A stretch of DNA of 64,000 nucleotides from the NCBI GenBank assembly GCA_965649825.1, contig OZ287714.1, positions 62,001 to 126,000 on the forward strand, read 5' to 3'. Of the stretch, positions 33,719 to 44,300 are shown piece by piece. The DNA is from Penicillus capitatus (lineage: Eukaryota; Chlorophyta). Numbering within the stretch: position 1 is the first letter of the stretch; every line of letters starts with the position of its first letter. The notes under the pieces were generated by a model. It did no database searches. It saw nothing but the letters and a program-made list of their open reading frames with translations, and had not been told where the DNA came from. The position numbers and the translations under genes are program-made.

Positions 33719-34305
33719 ACTCTATGCAGACTGTCAGCAGGGATAATGGCTCACCGATGCCATATTGCGGAAATAGAAACGAGGACTTACAGATAACGGA
33801 GTGATGAACGCTACTTGTCCGCGGTTGCATCGACCGTATATCTGTGCATGGTATACGGCAGAGCCGAGGCAAACGGTTTCGTGTTTCTGCCATGTTTGTC
33901 GCTGAATCGTCGTTTGAAGAAATCCCTTCGATCGACGTGAGACGGCGCGCCTCGCTCTTTGAGACGCTTTCTCAAACTGGGGGCGAGGCACTCGCTCGAA
34001 CAGGTGTCTCTTCACGTGGTCTATTCATCTGCATTGGTTCTTAGGGGGATGTGTGATACGGGGACTCGATGTTTCTGCGTTGCCCCTCGCACCAGACCAC
34101 GTCGCTATTACCTCGGATATCTTGTGCATGACACACGCTGCTTAGATCGGCGAATGGGAACTGTCGTGTCACCCCCAGCGTCTCGCCTGGCCCCCTGCGC
34201 CTCCTGAACCAAATAGAACGCGGTCCGCACTCTGAATGCCTCCACACAACTGTCCCATCATGTAAGAGTGATGCAGATCATGGACCGTGCAGAGTTACGA
34301 GAGAC
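33719..34305. promoter_or_regulatory. Divergent intergenic region
   Basis: About 590 bases between the transporter start (33718) and the next gene start (34306). Short frames on both strands show no family. It should carry both promoters. Confidence 0.3.
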
Positions 34306-36981
34306 ATGCTCAGCGATGCGCCCATCAGTTTATTGGACGTGAATCTCGATATCCTGTTCATTTTATTGAGGTCAGTATCGTGGTGGGTCGGCGTTACGTG
34401 ATCGTGCCATTTCTATCGCCAGAGTCGTTTTTGGGAGGAAATGGAAACACTGGATGCAATCCCGTCGCGATCTGTGGATCATCCAGAGTCTCTCTCCTCT
34501 CGAGCCATACAACAAAGAAGACGTTTTAGTTTCGGCGAAGGATTCATAGAAGAACAAGTGGAGATATTAGCTCTGCCAGTAAAACCACTTCTCCAGCTGT
34601 ACAGACAGATTCCCGATGTCTCGCTCTCCAGGATCTGTTTAAGAGTCAGCAATCGGAAGCTGAGTGCCTCAACTTTCCTCCCCTGCCCTTTCGCTCTACC
34701 GAGAGAGAACTCATGCCACACCTTCAGCTCATGTCTATCTTCTGTTACCAGCCTTGGAAGCAATGCCAGATTCCGACGGCCTTCTACATGCATTCGGGTA
34801 CTGTGTCGGGCCTCTTCTACCCATGTCCACGGTGTGGCTGTATGGACAGGACATGCGATGACGTGGTATATCTGTTCTGAAAATGTAGCCAAGAATGAGA
34901 TCGATATGCTTTCTCCTTGTGAAGTGCAGCAGCGCATCTGTCCAGTGTTTAAAGCGGTGGTTCGGAAGGGAGATGTGTTGTTCTTGGCTCCGGGGAGCTG
35001 GAGCTTTGCCTTTGCTCACGGATTCCTCATCTGCGAACGCGCAGCTGTGTGTCTGAAGCCATGGCTTCAGAAATCACTGTCCGTTAACGACACTTCGCCT
35101 GCCCTTCAATGCAGCATCGTCCTTCTAGCTGCCCGAGGTATCACCATCCGAGACGAGAAAAAATCAAGGCGCGATCCAAAGCATGTTCTGTTGCAGGAGA
35201 GTCCATCGGTGCATCTATGATGTCGCTCAAGGACAAGCAGATTTTTGCCGACATCTTAAAATCACGGCGAGATTTGATGGACCGCCTTCTGAGGAAGATC
35301 CGGATCATTGCGCATGCTGTTTTCGAGGTTCACGTGGTGGCAGACGTGTTCTTCTTTCCGGGACATGGCCAAGAGAGGAGGTGTGGAAAGTGTGACTGTC
35401 CTCTGTTCTTGGTGTCTGTTCACCTCCGTCCCTCTATCGAAGACTCTGCGTCGGCGACTGGAGACGGATGGCACACAGAGGGACGCTGCAGTGGACTGGA
35501 GCTGCCAGTGATCTGCCTTGACTGTGCGGTCCGTCAAAGACCTCCCTTGTCTGGATTCAATCTCACACTTCCTTCATGGCTTGTCTTATCCATCGAGAGG
35601 GAGACGCAGTTCAACACGGTCATCACAAGGATCTCTCATGGAAGAAGCAGTGCCCTCCCAAAGCCACACCTGCTCAGAACCGAAGGGAGTGTGGATTTGA
35701 GATACCGATGTGAACATAGACTTGCTTCCGTATCAACTTCTGTGAACCAGAAAGAAGAGCGTCATTCCATCGTGCTTGATTCCATCAGTGACCCGGGATC
35801 GTCCAGAATATCAACAATAGATTCGGACGGTGATGAGGTGGGGTGGTCGGTCGTGGACGAGGAAGTGTTACGTCGGGTGTCCTTGGCCAAGAGGTTGATG
35901 GACATGCCGATTCCGACATTGAGCCATTCGGAAGTGGCATTGCAGCTCAGGTTAGAACAGAGGCAGTTGAAGAGAGCCCTCAGAGATGTGCTATTACCTC
36001 CGCACTGTACCAAAATTCATTGCCCAGATTTTGCAACGCTGGAAGGAAGAATGGACACCGTTCGTCAGGAGATTGAAGTGGCCACACCTGATGATGCGTG
36101 CAAAGACAGCCGCCAGAACAAGAGAAAGGACCGTCCAGTGTGTCCAGGATTTTCTAGAGAATTTATGCATTTCGACGGCAAGTCCTGCCTCCAGTTACTC
36201 CACGAGATGGAATCGGAGCGGGGATCAGGACCCGTTCGTTATATCTCCGTTCCCTCTCCTAGAATGAACATCGAATCAGATACCGTCATTCCCATTGTGG
36301 TTGCCCCCCAGTACCCAGCAACGCCCTTAGGTCACCAACCTCGACCCGCATTGCCACACATGCCGCCACGTCACTTGTCATCTTTGCCATTTCTTCTGGA
36401 ATGCATGCCTTCGCTATGTAGAGCCGCCGCGGTCCGTGTCTGCCTCGAATCGGCCTCCGATTCTGAGCGAGAAGCTCGTGATGGTGGTTGTGGACCGTCG
36501 GACAGTTATGAACTGCAGAAGACGCATTGTGCAGGTTCCTGAATGGCACGGCACGTCTCTCGATCGAGAAAGTAAACCAGCACATCTGGCTGGATCCCGT
36601 GTATGTGATCGCTGTCTTCTGCAGAGGCCTATGTGTTGGCATCGGATCTGCTGCAGGCGCTGATGCCGCCAGATGATTTCCAACGGCACTGTCAGAACAT
36701 CAAGAACGTTATCCAGTGCATCTTCAATTCTATTCGAGATCTCAACAGCGGCATTCCGCTCTCTGTCCCCCTCCCCCTCTCGCCTCAGTAACTGCCCGGG
36801 CGCCGTCTCTCTTCGAATCACAGTCTGGATGTTTAGAGTGGTCCTGGTGGAAGGAATGGAACAGGTGGTGCTCAGCAAACAGGAAACCATTGCTCTGTAC
36901 GCCACTCTTCTCCGCAAGGACAGGGCCGCGGCCGAGAAACTCAAGCTCTACTTATCTGACATCTGGGAAATGTCTGCTTAG
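34306..36981 (+). CDS. Unrecognised multi-exon protein; faint PIKfyve Cys-rich-domain resemblance
   Basis: Starts at ATG 34306 (MLSDAPISLLDVNLDILFIL); a GT-AG intron leads to VVFGRKWKHWMQSRRDLWII. Further coding blocks are DLFKSQQSEAECLNFPPLPF, ELMPHLQLMSIFCYQPWKQC, HSGTVSGLFYPCPR, VRKGDVLFLAPGSWSFAFAH, a long frame from about 35220 to 36300, PPILSEKLVMVVVDRR, LLQALMPPDDFQRHCQNIKN and a last exon to TAG at about 36981. The stretch QC..(F).....HSGTVSG..., then SWSFAFA faintly recalls the Cys-rich region before the PIKfyve/Fab1 kinase, but no FYVE, chaperonin or kinase domain is present. Introns of about 50 bases are needed at least five times, not all resolved. Part of exon sequence (about 35930-36045) is duplicated at 39.8 kb. 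Confidence 0.5.
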
Positions 36982-37860
36982 CAGCCATCAATGAAAAATT
37001 AATTCAATTATGAGTTATAGAGTGTCTTTGTTTTTGCGGCAGCGACACAGGCAGACTTTAGCTTGTGAATGAAACGATCGATTTCTTCTTTTCTTGATCC
37101 CAGGAAGCCGCGACTGTCAAGTGGTGGTGTAGATAAGCATCGTGATGCGCGCCGCAGCTGCAGGATGTGACCCAGCTAGGTCTTTTCATCAAACTGTATT
37201 CCGATACTCCGTCACATTAGATTCCGTTGTGAAGTCTTTCGCGAGGTTTTCAGCGAATTCTGCACAGCATCGACAAGACAGGGATGGCAAAGAACTCTAT
37301 CGCCTCTTTTCCGAAGCTCTGCTTCTGGTTCTGGTCGTAGGCAGTAATCGCACCAAAACGCTTCAAACATTCGCGCCTGCCTCTCTCACTCTCTTCGCGA
37401 GGGCGATCGTCTGGCCGTCGGCCCCAGCCGTCATCAGTTCTTTACAAACATACATCTCACCGTGTCGACACCGCCCGTCGGTCTTATGCTGTAGTCAATG
37501 ATGATGTCTCTGGCGGCGGAATTGTTTTAAGACCCAAAGAGCACGCCAGGCAAAGGGACCCCACGAGAGCGATACTCTGCCTGTTGCAGGATGCGGGTGC
37601 TCTCGAAATGAGGACAACATCTGGGTGTGATTCTAGCTACGGACATCGGACTTCCATTGGGAATCATTAAGAGCTGTCAAAGGTTTACGAGATTCCTCTG
37701 GCATAGACGCGAATAGTTGTCTGGTGACTGACACACGTGTAGGATAGGTCTGATAGGAATTCACAGAGAGTTGATCTATAGTCCAGTGGTTTGCCTTCTT
37801 CATAATTTCGGAGCGGAGTAGAGACTCGAATGTTTTAAGTCCTACCAAGTGCATAACTTC
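36982..37860. other. Region with partial minus-strand coding signals
   Basis: The minus strand reads LGSRKEEIDRFIHKLKSACV and a stop near 37010, and further up FGAITAYDQNQKQSFGKEAI (about 37360-37270), with AATGTGACGG and GGTCACATCCTGCAG near possible acceptors. This may be the 3' part of a small spliced gene, but I could not join the pieces. A frame at 37854-37633 (minus) abuts the LINE fragment and may belong to it. Confidence 0.3.
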
Positions 37861-38283
37861 CTAGAAAGGCGAGGAACAGAATGTGCCCGTGATCACGGTC
37901 GCTGCGATTCGCAGGATGCGGTTGATCCGTTGTGTCTTGGAGCGGTTGTGGAGTACTAGGGGACCCCAGGATGAGGCTGCGTATGTTGCCAAGGGAGTTA
38001 AGGTGCCGCGTATCAGAGTTCGCATGCTCTGAGGGGAGGCTCCCCAGTGTATGACTGCCAGTCTTCGCATGAGGAGGAGTCGGCGCATCATCTTCTTTTG
38101 GAGGTGTTCGATGGGTGTTTGGAATGAACAACGGCGGTCGAACAAGATTCCCAGGTATTGTAGATGTTGATGTGGAAAAACCAAACGTCTCAAGTCCTGG
38201 GAAAAGATCGTACTAGCCCCTGTGCAACAGCCATTTATCGATCGATTCGGAAATCGCATCGATCGATCGATAAACTTACCCAA
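37861..38283 (-). mobile_element. LINE reverse transcriptase C-terminal fragment
   Basis: The frame reads LQYLGILFDRRCSFQTPIEH, then VIHWGASPQSMRTL, TPLATYAASSWGP and QRINRILRIAATVITGTF. This is the thumb and post-RT pattern of non-LTR elements (YLGv.ld, ly...i.p.l.Ygs..W, l...Q...lr.i.g). It is cut at both ends, with no YxDD or endonuclease. A relic of a non-LTR retrotransposon. Confidence 0.75.
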
Positions 38284-38726
38284 CTTTGGTGGATTCGCCG
38301 AAGATAGATTCGGATGCGACCAGCTTCATCGCCTTTTGTGACCGGCGAGTAAGCGGGAATGAATAACAGACTTGCCCTTGGTGTAGATTAGATCAATATT
38401 GTTCGCCAGGTGTCTCTTCCTCACAGGCAGTGTTTGCAATGGCATATCTTCTGAGGGGGTGGTTCACGTCCATGACGACGAAGCGCTTCTGTTCGGCGTT
38501 TCAGTGTTAAAATTTAACAGGGCCCAACACAATCAAACGCCACGGAAACAGGCGCGAGGGAAAACCCTGGCCAGATCGCATCAACGGGCGGTCAGATAGG
38601 CCCACAGGGGGATGTCCAACGAGCAGCAACGACGCCGCCACCGCGACGTCGGACTCGAGCCGAGCTCGCCACCCCGCCTGCCCATCTAGGCCCCTCCGCG
38701 GTCGTTGGCCGGAACTGATTCGCAGA
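38284..38726. other. Repeat-scar sequence, no gene seen
   Basis: Lies between two LINE fragments of opposite orientation. It has CGATCGATCGAT runs near 38235-38270 and otherwise no recognised feature. Confidence 0.3.
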
Positions 38727-39056
38727 ATGACGGACCCCTTCTGGGGTATGCTCCCTGAAGCAATAGAAAAACTGATAAGCAGGGTGATAGAACCTGTTGC
38801 CTACTACGGAGCGGAAGTGTGGCAAAACGTTGATTACAACGATCGCAAGCTTTCTTACCTCGAAAAAGCGATGAGGCAGACCTGCCTACTCTTGGCTGGC
38901 TCATTCCGGACGACCTCGTACCCAGCAGCATACACCCTAGCCGGTGTGCGCTTACCTGCCCAACAGATCATCCAACAGGCGCTATACTATGATGCGAGAA
39001 GAAGGCACAGAACCGACGCGGGACTGAGATACAGCCTTACCCGATCTGAACGTTAA
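38727..39056 (+). mobile_element. Second LINE reverse transcriptase fragment, opposite orientation
   Basis: Reads LISRVIEPVAYYGAEVW, then KLSYLEKAMRQTCLLLAGSF and RTTSYPAAYTLAGVRLPAQQ, the classic non-LTR post-RT pattern (YGAE.W, LE..QR, yRTTS..A...aG..Pl). It differs from the first fragment in sequence and strand, so two elements or two insertion events are involved. It is truncated at the 5' side. Confidence 0.8.
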
Positions 39057-39774
39057 GCGGGTCAGTGCTACCGCAGGATAGCTTGGAACAGATGGCAGCG
39101 CCCGGTGCTAAAAAAGTCACTGGAACTCATCCCACAGAAAACGATTTCCTGAAGAATGCGGAATGGTCGACAGCAAGAGGATGCCCTTGAATGGAGTATG
39201 AATGGGAAAAAATGAGATGATTTGACTTGAATGTAGTAGACGATAAGATTGACACTAAAATACTCGGGACGCAACTGTTGGTCCTCGGCACTGAGAGCCC
39301 GATGGCAGATCTCCGCCCAGGGGAGAACCTGAAGCGTGTATGTTGTAAAGAAGAGCAGACCTAAGAATCACTGCCGCCAATCAAGAGCAAAAGTGCGAGA
39401 AAGTGTAAACAACAGTACTTGCTAGATCGAAAAAGAAAGCTGCACCGTATAGGACCACGTTGCCCTTTCCAGATCCTCTATTAGGAATACAGCCAAAACC
39501 TGATGGCTCGGAGCAGACAAGTGATGAAGTTCAAAACTTGGAACACTGTCTGAGTCGTCCAGCCGTCTTCTGTAACACGCAATTCGATACGCCAGTAATC
39601 TACATAGCCACAGGTATCGTAATCAGTGACTGTCGTGGAGGCATGGAGGCCGCTATGCTGATAGTAGCGTAGACGACACGGAGATGATACCAGTAACACA
39701 CGTATCAGTCAGTTGCCGCAGCCGTTGTGTAGGTCGTCGTTTGTTTCGGACTGCCTACGAGGGAAGGAGGAAGT
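39057..39774. other. Non-coding repeat-scar sequence
   Basis: About 720 bases with only short frames. It is possibly the 3' tail of the second LINE plus debris. No gene supported. Confidence 0.3.
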
Positions 39775-39893
39775 GGGATTACAGCACAGATTGGTGCAGA
39801 GGCAGTTGAAGAGAGTCCTCGGCATGTGCTAAAACATCATCACCGTATAAAAACTCACTGTCCAGATTTTGCAACACTGGAAGGAAGAATGGT
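39775..39893 (+). repeat. Partial duplicate of the 34.3-37.0 kb gene
   Basis: The stretch with GAGGCAGTTGAAGAGAG, then CAGATTTTGCAAC and CTGGAAGGAAGAATGG matches 35930-36050 in order with scattered differences and a small indel. Only about 120 bases are copied, so it is a non-functional fragment. It lies at the broken end of SEPSECS. Confidence 0.8.
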
Positions 39894-39929
39894 AGGAGGC
39901 ATTGATAGAGGACAGCAACCCTGGTCTCC

Positions 39930-41060
39930 GAGCCGGTGCAGCGACGATCGACCCTCCCACTAGTACCATGAAGTTCTTGTCTGTGCTCTGTACGAATGCA
40001 TCCACTCGACCGCGCCTCACCGCCGCAGTGATCTCTCTAGCTGGCCAGCCAGCCAGCCAGCCAGCCAGCCATGCGCACTGCAAAGCAGAAGCTTGTGGGA
40101 AGCTAAACGAACCGGCAGATGAAAGAGAATAGGACACCATGGGCGGTGCTGATGACATAGGTAACGTCGTGGCGGGCGCAGAGCTTCGCAATGTCGATAA
40201 GGAGTCACATCCCTGCGGCGCAAAGCAGCTGCTGGTGGACAGTACACACACCACATTCGCTGCACCCAGTTCCAACAACTGCTCCTCGATCTTGGCTACA
40301 TCCGTCAGCGGATCATTCCCTTCGATACGATTCTCGATCACGACAGGAATCAGATTGGCCGAGACAATGCATTTCAGACAGGTCTTTTGGTCGATGCGTG
40401 GCCAGATGACGTATCGTGCCTGCGGGAGAAAGATCGGCCCTTTGCTTTCGCAGCTTGCGATGAGGTGTGACCTTGCTGGGCCTCAGAGATGCTGCAGCTA
40501 ACAAGGTCATGGTCAATGCCATTCCTGTGGCAAGTGGCAACACCGTGGCCGTTCCGAGTTCTTTCATTCCTGCCAAATCCAATGCATGCGATGCCAAAAG
40601 ACAGGTCAGCTTCGCCATCAACGATGATCCGGCTGCCTTGGGCTGCTCAGCAGTCACATCTCCAGCGCGACCAATTCCGTGAGCCATACTGCACGACAAG
40701 ACCACTCCCAGAGATCCTACGTGTCGAAGCACCAGGAGTGACTTGAACGTCCGTTGTGCGACAAGAGGTGCTATGAGTCTGCCTTCTCTTTCGCCGACGC
40801 CGACGCCGACATTTCCTGGAAAGTTGTTAGAGTCCATGGCCGAAAGATCCTGTGCAATGGGAGTGAGAATGTGTGAGAGGTCTAACATCTACATGCAGGA
40901 GAGATTGGATTGTTGAGTCGTCCCAGCCCTCTCTTGGAATCCTTCTCTCGGAGAGCAGAGACTTAATGCGTTTGCTGCGTCCACGGAGCGCCTGGGCGCC
41001 TTGATCGACGTAGCTCTTGGAGATCAAAGTGCGTGCCAGCTGAAGATTGGCATCATCCAT
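39930..41060 (-). pseudogene. SEPSECS: SEPSECS (Sep-tRNA:Sec-tRNA synthase), C-terminally truncated and frame-damaged
   Basis: From ATG 41060: LISKSYVDQGAQALRGR, REGWDDSTIQSLLH, then after a 43-base intron DLSAMDSNNFPGNVGVGVGE, GIGRAGDVTAEQPKAAGSSL, LATGMALTMTLLAA, ARYVIWPRIDQKTCLKCI, IPVVIENRIEGNDPL and STSSCFAPQ. The PLP lysine site survives (DAFVQSTDKNFMVLVGGS). Two defects are seen. About 40200 one base appears lost, so IAKLCARHDVTYVISTAHG is in another frame, and a CCAG microsatellite (40041-40070) shifts it back. After VGGSIVAA (about 39940) homology stops, so roughly the last 40% of a ~500-residue enzyme is missing. GVGVG also has one extra GV compared with GVGERE of the family. SEPSECS makes selenocysteyl-tRNA from phosphoseryl-tRNA. 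It is probably non-functional here. Confidence 0.82.
40041..40070. repeat. CCAG tetranucleotide microsatellite
   Basis: About seven copies of CCAG. It lies inside the damaged SEPSECS reading region, where a 4-base unit changes the frame with every copy gained or lost. Confidence 0.9.
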
Positions 41061-41367
41061 AGCCGCAAGCAGAATCCGGAAGGAAAGAGCTGACGTGACG
41101 CCGTGCCGTCGCATCATGTCGTACCCACACTGTGGTGTTTGTTACACGACCACTTGTTCAGCTCAATACAGCAATCGATCGAGGATCTGAAGAGTTTTCA
41201 TGGACTGGGCTAAACAAGAGAACTTGGTCCCGACGCCACTGGACGCAGGACTCTCCGTTCAAGGTTCCACGTTCATGTTTCAAGGTGTGCCCATTCGTAA
41301 AGCACTGCAAAAATGATATCGGTTTCAAAAAATGAGAATCAATCGTGTTTGTTTGTTCGTGTAAAGG

Positions 41368-44300
41368 CTAAAGAAAGTTGACGATGATGATATCCGAGCA
41401 CATGTCACCAATGATCTTTCCAAATTGATCTGTGACGACCTTAGATGTCGAAGAGGTGCCTTCAGGTGGCACCAGGTCCTTGGACTCCAGACAGTATTTC
41501 CCTTCATCATAGCATTCCCTGAATTTCTCAATCATCATGTCAGTGTCTTCCTTGATTCTACTGAAAAGCAAATGGATGTTCTTTTCGCGCAGTTTCTTCA
41601 TTGTTGTCTCCACAGTGAGTCCACTGGGATCGCCATTTGGAAATCTGCACGTGATAGTTGAAAAAGCAGGAATGTGTGTTGATGGTCACTCACGTATCGG
41701 TGATAGTACTTCTGTGCAGATCGGATCCATGTCCCGGAGCGTCGGCGATGAGAATGCAGAACTTCACCCTGCTGCTCCATCCTTCTAAATCTGCTGCAGC
41801 ATTTAGGCCTCCAAGGACGTCTTCGGCATCATCCTTTCCTCCATGAGCAATCTGATTTGAAAGAAATTCTTGCACGTGATTCGGTCCGTGCTCAAAAGGA
41901 CAACGACACATCTGTTCATCGCCGTCTCCGTAATCTCTGTAGGCAACCATGCCGAAATTAAAAACCAGTTCCACGAGAGAATGCTCCTCCTGGATCTTTT
42001 CAGAGATGGTACTGCAAATCACCTAGACATTGCCAACAGAGGACGTTCAAACAGACAGCCAAGATGTGAGCCTTACGTTGATTTGTTCAACGGCGGCTTT
42101 CATCCAAATGCCCATAGATCCAGTGCAATCCATGCAGAAGCAAATGTCCACTGACATCCTGGATGGTCTGTTGCCACGTATCAATCGTGCTTCTCTCTCT
42201 TCACGCATAGGTGCCAAGTCGGAGAACACTGCTTCTTGCTTCTCGAGAATGTCTCGGACGGATTCGTTCGTGCTTTCTGGGAGAAGGCGAAGGTTCAGCC
42301 AGACCATAGGTTCCCCAAGGCTCGTCGCATTCTGCTTATGGGCCGCCGTCCGCGTGGCATTCTCCATTCGTTCGATGGCATTCGGCAACAGATGAGGAAA
42401 GGCAGCTGTGATCCACTTGTTGTAGCAGTTCTTGACAAAGGAGACTTCGGGGCCAACGCTCATCGCCAGAACATCGATTCCTGACACTTCAAGTTTGGAC
42501 AAAGCTGAGGCGAGTCGCACACCAGAGCTTCCATAGCCGTCCGTCATGATAAAGATCTTCTTGGGTCCTCTTACGTTGCTGGATTCCAACAGCTCCTCGG
42601 AGAAGAGCAGTGCATCGGCATCCATGGTCGCAGGCTCATGTGCCTGCTCCACAGTCTTCATGAGCATGGCGATGCACACATCTTCCCACGCCATATCCGG
42701 CAGTTTAATCGGATAGATCTGTTCGGCGAACAGAACCACGGAAAAGTTGTCGATGTTCATCTGCTGGAGTGCCCCAATCATCAGGAAGAGTGTTTCCAGA
42801 GCACACGTTTGTTTGATTCCGTGCTTCATCGAGACAGAGATGTCCAGGAGGAGCGCGACGGCGTACTCTGCCCTTCCACCTCCCTTCTTGTTCGCGAAGA
42901 TCTTCTTCTCGCTTCCTTGTGTCGCCAGATGCTTGATGTATCCAGGAATGTGAATCGTCGGTCCCTTCACATCCGCTCTCTTTCGGTTGAAGACGTTGTG
43001 TGGAAGGTAGCTCTCCAAGGCTTCGGCCACGCGACCGATTTCGGATCCCAGACGCTCCTCGGTCTGCATCCAGGCTTTCTCGGCCGCCTTCAGATGCTCT
43101 CTCGCATTCGAATTGGTCAGCAGGGCGTCGTACTGCCTTTGGAGTTCGTCTGCCAGTTTCTCAACGTCGATCGGTTCGATCTCTTTCGTGACCCGTCGGC
43201 CCATCTCCTCTGCGAAGGGAATGACGCCTGGACGATAGTCACATTCGATGAAGTCTTCCCTGGTGAACCCCTCTGGCAGCACAGGCAACACGTTCTTGCC
43301 AAAATCTTCGCAGATGGCATCGAAGTCGACGTCTCTAAAATCGGTTTCGGGAGTGTTTTGGACGACTGGGACAGAACCCGTTGCAGATGCAGGCAGGGGC
43401 GAATTCGTGATGCTGTCGTAAATGATACCCATCTGCTGTTCGATCAGACTGACCAGAACTCTTGGCAGTGCATCGACTTCATCCACATGGAGCATGGCAA
43501 ACTGCGCACCGACGCTCGTCCACAGTGCTCTGATGGAACTCATCAAATCCTTTTGCAGGTCATCGTGGATGTTGAGGACCACCAAGCTGATGTTCTTCTC
43601 TCTGCACACGGACAGATAGTCCTCCCTCTTTCGTTCCTGAGTCAAGCCATCAACGATCATGAGCATCACTCTGTGATGCTGTCTCTTTTCTTCCTGGGAG
43701 AGACTCAATGGCCACACTTTCTGCGCCACATTTCTGACGGCTGATGCAGGGAATGTTCCTTCGTCGAAAGTGAAAGCATCGATGATCTGTTGTCCGACGT
43801 CGACAGTGAACGGATCTCTGATGAGCTTCTGCATTCGCTGAGAAGTGCTGTCGCCGAAGAGAGCCACGGCAAAGTGGAACTCCAATCTGTGGAGCATCTC
43901 CATCACCAGTACAAGAGCTTCTTTCATTTGGTGCTCTTTGGTGATCATGGATCCCGAATTGTCAACGAGCAGACACCACTCGATCACATGCCTTTCGGCG
44001 ACAGCTTTGTAAAGCTCTGTGTAACCCCTCTCCAATCCATGCATCATTGTCTTCAGGCACTTGGTGAAAGTGGCATTGTCCAGCAGCAGTTGATAGGTCC
44101 AGTTGTCGAGGCGCGCCGGTTCTGGATGGACTGGATCTTCCACCGGATGAAGGTTCGCAGCTGCGCTGTTTTCTTGGTCATGATGGTGGAGAGATGGCAT
44201 CTGAGACATCTGTTCCACTCGTTTACGGGCAGCTTCGCGGCTGGAATCGACCCCTACGCGAATCAATACAGCGTCGTCATCTGCGGCCCCGGTGAAGAGG

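Noticed and set aside
40017-40265. Repetitive GWLAGWLAG peptide frame
   Set aside because: This is the translation of the CCAG microsatellite and not a protein repeat family.
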